From positions 558,001 to 622,000 of the forward strand of contig OW568861.1 in NCBI GenBank assembly GCA_938743325.2: a DNA stretch of 64,000 bases, written 5' to 3'. Made by a program: the position numbers and the translations under genes. The notes under the pieces were generated by a model that was not told the origin of the DNA, did no database searches, and saw nothing but the letters and a program-made list of their open reading frames with translations. The stretch comes from Pycnococcus provasolii. Its lineage: Eukaryota > Chlorophyta > Pseudoscourfieldiophyceae > Pseudoscourfieldiales > Pycnococcaceae. This document shows positions 57,634 to 64,000 of the stretch, in pieces (within the stretch, counting starts at the first letter, position 1; every line of letters begins with the position of its first letter).

Positions 57634-58539
57634 CTATCCTACTGGCGCGCGCTCGTGGCGCTTCAGCTCTGAGGCGAGGCTTACGCCGTGGCCTTCCCAA
57701 GGAAAGGCCATGCGCGTTACGGGCAATTTTCGCCTAAGCTGCGAGAGTGCACCTTCCTCGGCGTTCGCCATCGCACTGGTGAGTTGCTTGAGATATTTCG
57801 TCTCCGCCTTTTCAATCGCCTCGACAGCGGCTTTTGCAAGCTCCTGAGGGTTAGCCTTGTCCTTGACGTCGAGCTCAATACTGTCAAATGTGTTTGTTGA
57901 GGACATTTGCACGTTCCCATCCTCGTAGCAGTGCGTGAACACGTGCGCTTCTCCCTGCAGCGTGGCTTTCTTTCCTGCAGCTTTCGCGTTCGAGAGCTTC
58001 CACCTCGCACGCCACGCTCCTGCCAAGAAGCTCGTCTCGCGTGACGCGCGATTTGTGATAACGACTACGAGCGTGTCACCATCATCCTTTGCAACGACGG
58101 CGCAGTTTCCTTGCGGCACGGTTCGCTTGAGGTACCCTTGCATGGCTTCGTCCATCGCGTCGCGCGCCTTGCTGACTGGCGCCTCCTGCTCCGTGGCGTC
58201 GCGCAGCACCTTTCCCTTCATCGCCACGGCGTCGACCGTGACAACTTTGCGCGTTCGGGGCTCAACAAAGAGGGTGGCGCCGCCGTCCTCGTCTTTCTTC
58301 TCGTCCGGGGGAGGCAGCTGCAGGTCCTCGCACACGACGGCGACGGCAGCCTCGTCGTCGTCCAAGGGAAGTGCGGCATACGTCGCTAGGTGGTGCGCGA
58401 GGAAGGCCTCCGCGGCGACGTCTTCGAGCGTATCTTTCGCGGCGGACCCCAGTTCGGCGACACGCGCGCCGACGACGGGCAGCTGTCCCGGCGGTGCGGC
58501 CGCGAGCAGGTTCGAGACGAGGTTGGCGTGGAAGTCCAT
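57634..58539 (-). CDS. F-actin capping protein alpha subunit (CAPZA)
   Basis: The 301-residue protein has the CapZ alpha architecture. The N-terminal helices are followed by 'GNCAVVAKDDGDTLVVVIT', 'SFLAGAWRARWKLS' (family 'ngrWRS.W') and 'LQGEAHVFTHCYEDGNVQMSS', the HYYEDGNVQL-type signature, here with Cys in place of one Tyr. The terminal helix 'LKQLTSAMANAEEGALSQLRRKLPVTR' is the usual 'tentacle' start. CapZ caps barbed ends of actin filaments as an alpha/beta heterodimer; the beta subunit is not in the window. I use the ATG at 58539, before DFHANLVSNLL. It converges on the giant gene, 90 bp apart. Confidence 0.87.
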   Translation of the reverse strand: MDFHANLVSNLLAAAPPGQLPVVGARVAELGSAAKDTLEDVAAEAFLAHHLATYAALPLDDDEAAVAVVCEDLQLPPPDEKKDEDGGATLFVEPRTRKVVTVDAVAMKGKVLRDATEQEAPVSKARDAMDEAMQGYLKRTVPQGNCAVVAKDDGDTLVVVITNRASRETSFLAGAWRARWKLSNAKAAGKKATLQGEAHVFTHCYEDGNVQMSSTNTFDSIELDVKDKANPQELAKAAVEAIEKAETKYLKQLTSAMANAEEGALSQLRRKLPVTRMAFPWEGHGVSLASELKRHERAPVG

Positions 58540-59119
58540 GAAAGAAATCCGGGAAGTCCAGGAAACAAAGTGATGGAAAAGCCCAAAGGGGGGTAACTGC
58601 CACACCAAAAGAAAAAAACAACGGGCGCACGGGCAGGCAAGGCCTTCAATTCAAGGCGCTGCAGCGCACGTCCAAAGTCCAACAACAAGGGGCCACACCA
58701 AAGTCCAAAGACAGTACACGAGCTTAAGGGAAGGCGGACGGACCTTTTCGAAACCCGAACAGGTAACCCTAACCCTAACCCTAACCCTAATCCTAACCCT
58801 AACCCTAACCACTAAGGAGGTTGATCAATGTGCCCATGGGGGGAAGGGGATCCGTCCATTTGTCGTGGGATCCCTCGCAACCATTTGCATTTGTTTGTTT
58901 TGTTGCTTTTGGCCGTGTTCTTTTGCGGTGTTCCCTTTCCTTTCCGACTTCATTCAAGCTGTCCCTGACCAGCCTGAGGAGGAGGTCAGGAGGGCCGCGG
59001 GGGAGAGCTCCCCAAAGTTTGAACAAACTGTGTTTTTGCCAAAAGGTCAGCCATTCCATTCCGCCTTTCTTCGTGTGTTTTCTTGTGAGCTCTTGTTAAG
59101 GCCTTTGTTGAGTCAGGAT
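58540..59119. other. 580-bp divergent region between CAPZA and dynein-2 LIC
   Basis: It contains the TTAGGG array described separately and, to its right, an open but leader-like frame that lacks an ATG. No gene is supported. Confidence 0.5.
58764..58810 (-). repeat. Interstitial TTAGGG array
   Basis: Eight CCCTAA-phase units with one variant (CCTAAT) lie on the plus strand. The G-rich strand is sense to the nearer gene, CAPZA, 224 bp from its ATG. Confidence 0.93.
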
Positions 59120-60367
59120 ATGGCGGCGGCGAATGCAGCTGCGGCGAATGCGGCCGCGATCCTCATGGCGCCCAAGTCGGCGGCGTCAGGGCCCACCGCG
59201 ATGGGCGACAAGAGGACGATATGGGCGCAGGCGATCGAGGCGAACAAGGCGGCGGTGAAGAACAGCGAAGGAGGAAACAGGCCGGACGGGAACGTCTTCT
59301 TCGTCGGAAGCAGGCGAGGGGGCAAGAGCATACTGCTGAACCGATTCCTCTACCCGGAGAAATCCGAAACGCCCAAGCCAACGGAGGGCATGGAGTACAC
59401 GTACATACGCAAGAGCCAGGTGACGGACTACGAGCGCAAGGACGTCGCTCACCTCTTCGAAATCAGCGGAAGTGACGCGCTCACTGCCGAGGTGAGCTCC
59501 AGGGATGCGCTCTTCCTAAGCATGAGGCAGGTCACGACCGCCGCAGTCGTCATCGTCGTCGACCTTTCCAAACCAAACGAGGCGATGGACACGCTGGAGT
59601 CGTGGCTTAATATCGTACGTAACCGAACGGAAAAGGTGTACGAGCGGCTCAGGCAGAGAGGATCGAAGCTGCCTGACCAGCTCAAGGCTCGCGCGAGAAA
59701 GCAGTTTGTAGCAAAACCGGAGGAGGGCAAGGCACCCGAGCCACACGAGGACGCAGCCAGTATCGACTTTACTGGAATTAACGTCGTCGTCGTCGCGACG
59801 AAGTGGGACATGTTCGCGAACACAGACGCGGAACTAAGGCGTGTCATGGCTCGCACGCTGCGCTACTTGTGCCACTGCGCTGGCGCGAGCCTCCTGTATG
59901 TGGGCAATCTGACTGGCAATAGCGAGCAGCGTACCGCGCAGGCGGACCGCATGCTGATGACCAACTTCCGTTCCCTTCTCAACTTCCTTATCTTTGGTCC
60001 GTCAACAAGCGGCCCGCGAAGCCTGTACGGTGCGCTCAAGCTGCCCGTGCAGCTCGACCACCTGCAGCCGCTTGTGATTCCCGCAGGTTCTGACAAGCTG
60101 TCGCTGATTGGCCGCCCGCGCGGCGGTGGTAGCGCCGCGGGCAGCTTGGAGGAGTGGCGCGAGGTGTTCAGAGCGCTCTTCCCGCCGAGCGGGAGCGAAG
60201 TGGCGAAGGCGACCGGATTCGACAGCCCCGCGTACCAGAAGCAGTACGCGGAGGACGACGTGGACGAATTGGAAAAACGCAAGAACGATGAGCTCAGGGC
60301 ATACATCGAGCAGCAGCAGCAGAATGTGGAAAGGTGGAAGGCGGCGCAGCGCGTCGCGCGGAAATAG
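59120..60367 (+). CDS. Cytoplasmic dynein-2 light intermediate chain (DYNC2LI1/D1bLIC)
   Basis: The 415-residue protein carries a Ras-like fold with P-loop GSRRGGKS (residues 63-70), then 'KPTEGMEYTYIRK', equivalent to the KPTLALEYTYGRR of DYNC2LI1, 'VAHLFEISG' and the base-recognition position 'NVVVVATKWDMF'. After the G domain come 'LDHLQPLVIPAGSDKLSLIG' and a coiled coil ending in KAAQRVARK. This subunit stabilises the retrograde intraflagellar transport dynein. Its presence implies that the alga forms or retains a flagellum. The ATG at 59120 (MAAANAAAANAAA) is the first in the open frame; the upstream residues read through a leader. Good family match, member assignment likely. Confidence 0.85.
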   Translation: MAAANAAAANAAAILMAPKSAASGPTAMGDKRTIWAQAIEANKAAVKNSEGGNRPDGNVFFVGSRRGGKSILLNRFLYPEKSETPKPTEGMEYTYIRKSQVTDYERKDVAHLFEISGSDALTAEVSSRDALFLSMRQVTTAAVVIVVDLSKPNEAMDTLESWLNIVRNRTEKVYERLRQRGSKLPDQLKARARKQFVAKPEEGKAPEPHEDAASIDFTGINVVVVATKWDMFANTDAELRRVMARTLRYLCHCAGASLLYVGNLTGNSEQRTAQADRMLMTNFRSLLNFLIFGPSTSGPRSLYGALKLPVQLDHLQPLVIPAGSDKLSLIGRPRGGGSAAGSLEEWREVFRALFPPSGSEVAKATGFDSPAYQKQYAEDDVDELEKRKNDELRAYIEQQQQNVERWKAAQRVARK

Positions 60368-60438
60368 TAGGACTAGCGACGATGCATGCAACAACACAAA
60401 GTTCTGTAACAACTTGAAAAGATCTCACACCAACAATT

Positions 60439-61749
60439 TCACAGGTAAACGAATGGAAGCAGGAAGTACTCGGCGTAAAAGAGCTTCCAGACCATCATGT
60501 AGAAGCGCTTGATGGCGCCGTCGTCGTCGGCGTCGACGCGACGCGCGTTGAGGAAGAGCACGGCGCCGAGCGCAACGTGCGCGAGCGCGGTGACAACGTT
60601 CACGGGTAGGAACGCTCCTCCGAGACCGGCGATGAAGATGACGGATGCCGCGAGCGCGTACGTGCACAGCAGCATGGCCACGGCGAATCGGAAGACACCC
60701 TTTCGTCCGGCGCGCACGGACATCGTGCGCACGCCGTGTTTTGCATCTCCCGCGGTGTCGGGTAGGTCCTTGCACAGTGCGATGGCGACGGAGAATGCCG
60801 TCATGAAACACACGCCAAACCACACGGCTGCGGGCGGAGGCGGCACCATAGGCCATCCGCTGGCGCGCGCGAGCGAAACGGACGCATGGTCGTAGAAGCC
60901 GAGTTGCACTGCGATGGCACGCACGCCAAAAATGCATGCGGCTGCCAGCGTTGGATTGCGCTTCCACCGCAGGAACGGCAGATCTACGGAGTAGGCAAAT
61001 CCGAGCGCGAGCGACGCGCCGACGGTGGCGAGAAGGCTCGGGGTTCCTGCGACAGCGGCACACGCGAGCGCCACGATGGCGCACGCGATGCTAACCGCCT
61101 TGCCCGTTGCAACGGACATCTCGCCTGCGGCAAGCGGCAACTCAGGCTTGTTGATGCGATCGATTTCCACGTCGTACACCTGGTTGATGCCGACGATGGC
61201 AACGTTCGCCAGCAGCGCGGCGACGAGCGCGCTCGCGAGCGTCGCGGCGAAGGGCATCCAAGGCACGGCCGGTGCGGGCGCGTTGAACAGGAAGGCGTCA
61301 GCGGCGGCGGCGGCGACGTGCTGCAGGAATGCGAGCAGGCTGATGGATACGACGGAGATGGCGGTTCCCCAGATGGTGTGCGGTCGGCTGAATCGCCAGA
61401 GTGCTCCTGGCGTTATTTGTGGCGTGGTTGTTGTGACTGCAGCCTGACTTTCGTTGCTGCTGCTGCCAGCGGCGGCGGCGGCGGCGTTCTCTGCTTGTGT
61501 TCCTGGTGTCCCACGAGGGAGATCGTCTTTACCTAGAGATGCCGCCAGAGGTTGTAGGCGCCGCCTACAACGATGATCAGGTCGGCTATTACAAGAATGG
61601 TTCGCTAATAAAAAGGTAGAAGATGGATTATGACGACGACAATACGTCATGAAAGTTTGGTGGAGTTGTCGACTGCAAGCACGACTCGCACCACCATGAC
61701 AACAACCAGGCGGCTTTCGCAAGGTCGTCGTCGTCTTGATCGCCACCAT
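60439..61749 (-). CDS. Homogentisate phytyltransferase (VTE2-type, UbiA family), plastid
   Basis: The 436-residue protein has a Thr/Arg/Ser-rich transit region (about residues 1-100). It then has a membrane prenyltransferase with the two Asp-rich motifs: NQVYDVEIDRINKP and, after the sixth helix, CKDLPDTAGDAKHG. About nine hydrophobic segments are visible. 'FSRPHTIWGTAISVVSISLLA' resembles the tocopherol-type VTE2-1 more than the plastoquinone-type HST ('RPHTIRGT..'). The enzyme joins homogentisate with phytyl-PP in tocopherol synthesis on the plastid envelope. It is head to head with the polyprenyl-PP synthase gene. Family firm; phytyl versus solanesyl preference is inferred. The ATG at 61749 is the first in frame. 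Confidence 0.85.
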   Translation of the reverse strand: MVAIKTTTTLRKPPGCCHGGASRACSRQLHQTFMTYCRRHNPSSTFLLANHSCNSRPDHRCRRRLQPLAASLGKDDLPRGTPGTQAENAAAAAAGSSSNESQAAVTTTTPQITPGALWRFSRPHTIWGTAISVVSISLLAFLQHVAAAAADAFLFNAPAPAVPWMPFAATLASALVAALLANVAIVGINQVYDVEIDRINKPELPLAAGEMSVATGKAVSIACAIVALACAAVAGTPSLLATVGASLALGFAYSVDLPFLRWKRNPTLAAACIFGVRAIAVQLGFYDHASVSLARASGWPMVPPPPAAVWFGVCFMTAFSVAIALCKDLPDTAGDAKHGVRTMSVRAGRKGVFRFAVAMLLCTYALAASVIFIAGLGGAFLPVNVVTALAHVALGAVLFLNARRVDADDDGAIKRFYMMVWKLFYAEYFLLPFVYL

Positions 61750-61869
61750 GTTGTGGAATCGAAGGGCACGGGACACCTTTGGCGGGCGAGAACTGACTGG
61801 AACTTTTTCCTGAGAGGCGTCAGAGCGTTCGGTCAGAGCGAAGAACTACGAAGAAGAAAAAATGAAAAA

Positions 61870-61955
61870 TCCCCAAACCCTAAAACCCAAGCCCAAACCC
61901 CCAAACCTAAAACCAAAACCAAACCCCCAAACCAAACCCCCAAACCAAACCCCCC
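61870..61955 (-). repeat. CCAAACC/CCCCAAA array (G-rich on minus strand)
   Basis: About 85 bp of AAACCCC, AACC and AACCCCC units lie in the 508-bp divergent promoter of the prenyltransferase and the prenyl-PP synthase. Its G-rich strand is sense to the nearer gene, at 61749. It resembles the array at 15848..15945. Confidence 0.88.
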
Positions 61956-62257
61956 GATGAAACTCTTTGCAAATTGCAATTGAGGGGGAGCGGTAACTTA
62001 TGATTTTTTGCTCCATAAGTACTATCCCCATACTCTATGGCAACGAAATCTCACGGCGCCGACAAGACAACGGGCAGACGGGGAGGGCCCAGCCAGCAAA
62101 CCCCCCGGGGGTCTCCCTCCCCGAAACCCTGAGATCTTCTGGGACCCTCTCCAGCACTCTCCCTCCCTGTTGCCTGTAGGAAGTACGGGTCCCGTCGACG
62201 TCGACGCGCTCAACCCCTTCACTCCACCCCTCACAATCTCGCATCAAGCGTATCATC

Positions 62258-63757
62258 ATGTCAGGAATGGCGACAACAACAACAATGCAAGCAGTGCAAC
62301 TGTGTCTAAAAGGATCTCCATTGAGAGTGACTCACTCTGTAGTAGTTTATGGTGCGCTCTCTTTTTCGTCACACGCCGCCTTGTGCGGAAGCTGCACTTT
62401 GGCTTCCCCTCCGTCCCCTCCTCCTTCCAGTGCAGCCTCCGCGCAACCATCACCACCGACTCCACAAACGATCCGAACGAATACTTTGCAGTACACACAA
62501 AGAAGGGGCTTCACGTCGCTCGCTGCTAACGCACCCGACTTGAGAGGCGACTCGGCGGCGGTGTCCTCCTCCTCCTTCTCGTCTTTAAACGGCCTGTTCT
62601 CGTGCCTCCCTCACCAGGCGCCGCCGCCGTGCAACTCGCAAACGCCGCTGGCAAAGCCCAACCCGCAGGCGCACGACCCGTTCGCGCTCGTGCGCGACGA
62701 GATCTCAAACGTCGGCGAACGCATGCGGCGCTCGATTGTCACCGACGTACCAATGCTTGGAGACGCGGCGGACTACTTCTTCGCGAAAGGCGCGTCGGGA
62801 AAGCGCGTCAGGCCTACCGTGCTCCTGCTGCTTGCGAGCGTGCTGTCCGGCTCCGAAAGACCGCCGAACGTCGCGGATGTCGACCGCGCGGCACCCGCCG
62901 CGCATCTCACCGCCGTCGACGAGACGGCTGACGCGCCGTCGTACTTGCGAAGCAGGCAGCAGCGCCTCGCGGAGATCACCGAGCTGATTCACGTCGCCAG
63001 CCTGCTGCACGACGACGTCGTCGACGGCGCAGACACGCGGCGCGGCGTTGCCAGTCTGAACGCGCACGCGTCGAACAAGCTCGCGGTGCTTGCGGGAGAC
63101 TTCCTGCTCGCTCGGGCGTCCGTGCAACTGGCGAACCTGCGCGACCCCGACGTCATCGTGCTGCTGTCGACGGTGCTCGAGCACCTTGTTGCCGGCGAGG
63201 TGATGCAGCTGAACGCCGACCGCACGGAGCGCCTTTCTTACGATCACTACATGAAGAAGACATACTACAAGACGGCATCGCTGCTCGCGCACAGCTGCGA
63301 GGCGGTGGCAGTGCTCGGCGGGGCGACGGCCGAGGAAAGGCGAAGCGCGCACCTGTACGGCAAGCACCTCGGCATCGCATTCCAGCTCGTCGACGACGCA
63401 CTCGACTTCGACGTCGACAACGCCGAGCTAGGCAAGCCTGGCGGCGGCGCGGACATGGCGAATGGGCTCGTTACGCTCCCCGTGCTTTACGCGATGGAGG
63501 GAAGCGACGAATTGCGCGCGATGGCGTCGAACAAGTTCCGCGGCGACGGCGCTGTCGCGCGCGCTCTGGAGATCGTGCTCTCCGGCGATGCGGTGGAGCG
63601 CACGCGGCAGCTCGCCGCCTACCACGCGACGATGGCCCGCGACGCGTGCATGAGCCTTCCTTGCTCGCGTCGCGTTGCACAGACGGGCACGCACGCGACT
63701 CGGTGTCGCGACGCGCTCGCGGAGCTCGCGGCGCGGGTGGTGGTGCGTTCGAGTTAA
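62258..63757 (+). CDS. Long-chain polyprenyl (solanesyl-type) diphosphate synthase, plastid-type
   Basis: The 499-residue protein has a Ser/Ala/Pro-rich transit region (about residues 1-140), then a trans-prenyltransferase. 'GKRVRPTVLLLLAS' and the first Asp-rich motif DDVVDGADTRRG lie near residue 250, followed by 'LAGDFLLARAS', 'YKTASLLAHSC' and the second Asp-rich motif DDALDFDVD near residue 385. Both motifs are of the DDxxD form and bind Mg2+ and isoprenyl diphosphate. The first-motif region fits chain lengths of C40-C50, as in solanesyl-PP synthase for plastoquinone, but chain length cannot be read safely. It is divergent from the homogentisate prenyltransferase gene. Identification firm. 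Confidence 0.87.
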   Translation: MSGMATTTTMQAVQLCLKGSPLRVTHSVVVYGALSFSSHAALCGSCTLASPPSPPPSSAASAQPSPPTPQTIRTNTLQYTQRRGFTSLAANAPDLRGDSAAVSSSSFSSLNGLFSCLPHQAPPPCNSQTPLAKPNPQAHDPFALVRDEISNVGERMRRSIVTDVPMLGDAADYFFAKGASGKRVRPTVLLLLASVLSGSERPPNVADVDRAAPAAHLTAVDETADAPSYLRSRQQRLAEITELIHVASLLHDDVVDGADTRRGVASLNAHASNKLAVLAGDFLLARASVQLANLRDPDVIVLLSTVLEHLVAGEVMQLNADRTERLSYDHYMKKTYYKTASLLAHSCEAVAVLGGATAEERRSAHLYGKHLGIAFQLVDDALDFDVDNAELGKPGGGADMANGLVTLPVLYAMEGSDELRAMASNKFRGDGAVARALEIVLSGDAVERTRQLAAYHATMARDACMSLPCSRRVAQTGTHATRCRDALAELAARVVVRSS

Positions 63758-64000
63758 AGCAGTTCTCCTATCGTAAGTAAATTGAGACGTGAGATTTAGA
63801 CTATGGTAGAGTCTATGGGGGAGCCCTACTTCACCCTAGCTAACCCTAGTTCGTCTGAGTTTAGATTTTTTTCTGATTTCCGGGTTTCCACCACAAGATT
63901 TCTGATTTCGCCCAGGCAATCTGAGCCCCTCGTTCTCTTTGGCCCCTGGCCCCTGGGCTCTCTCCGTGTGGGTTTTTGAGTCAATTTTTTGTGTGGTTCA

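Noticed and set aside
58865-59119. N-terminal extension of the dynein-2 LIC with a hydrophobic segment (CLFCCFWPCSFAVFPFL)
   Set aside because: The frame opens without an ATG before 59120 and the residues do not match the family, so it is most likely leader DNA.
61552-61570. 19-bp palindrome TTGTAGGCG-C-CGCCTACAA
   Set aside because: It falls inside the transit region of the homogentisate prenyltransferase gene and no second copy was noted, so chance is likely.

Overview
The window is nuclear DNA from a unicellular green-lineage alga, most likely a prasinophyte-type picoalga. I infer this from gene content. There are plastid functions (CCS1/ResB, a RimP-like factor, tocopherol-type homogentisate prenyltransferase, a polyprenyl diphosphate synthase and a plastid-type MurA) and eukaryotic ones (dynamins, a GRIP golgin, spliceosomal PRL1, COMPASS and INO80 subunits, dynein-2 light intermediate chain). 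Genes are dense, mostly single-exon and on both strands. Only four clear introns were seen, of 67-289 bp. No rRNA, tRNA, CRISPR or organellar insert was recognised.

Layout, 31 protein genes. 0.3-5.6 kb: a small plastid-type protein of unknown function, BAP31, a short basic protein, an inverted-repeat element, an INO80B/IES2-like subunit and a RAMA-OTU fusion. 5.7-14.7 kb: PRL1, a 1386-aa protein with faint dynein-stalk resemblance, RBBP5/SWD1 and NDUFS5. 14.7-23.2 kb: a mitochondrial carrier, tyrosine aminotransferase, RimP-like, a spermidine-synthase-like enzyme, MurA and a CMC1-like CX9C protein. 23.4-34 kb: CCS1, a DRP1-type dynamin, a dynamin-like protein without a GTPase domain, an NCS1 transporter and NOB1. 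34.5-44.6 kb: a repeat-bearing coiled-coil protein, a GST-like protein, a secreted CBM9-like protein, a membrane JmjC protein and a golgin. 44.7-57.5 kb: two related coiled-coil/SAP proteins, the second a 3315-aa giant made largely of near-identical repeats, separated by a Mutator-type MITE. 57.6-63.8 kb: CAPZ alpha, dynein-2 LIC, homogentisate prenyltransferase and polyprenyl diphosphate synthase.

Themes. Chromatin and ubiquitin: INO80B, RAMA-OTU, RBBP5. Prenylquinones: tyrosine aminotransferase (towards homogentisate), homogentisate prenyltransferase and polyprenyl-PP synthase, the last two head to head. Plastid biology: MurA implies peptidoglycan chemistry. The TM/coiled-coil/SAP pair looks like a membrane-to-DNA tether in the style of plant MFP1, which is my inference.

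Regulation. A 9-mer, AACCCCGAA, occurs nine times (either strand), always in intergenic DNA and usually about 75-145 bp from a start codon. G-rich telomere-like arrays (TTAGGG or GGTTTGG type) lie upstream of six genes, with the G-rich strand always sense to the nearest start codon. The best candidates for something undescribed are the RAMA-OTU protein, the giant SAP/coiled-coil family, the GTPase-less dynamin and the 9-mer promoter motif.
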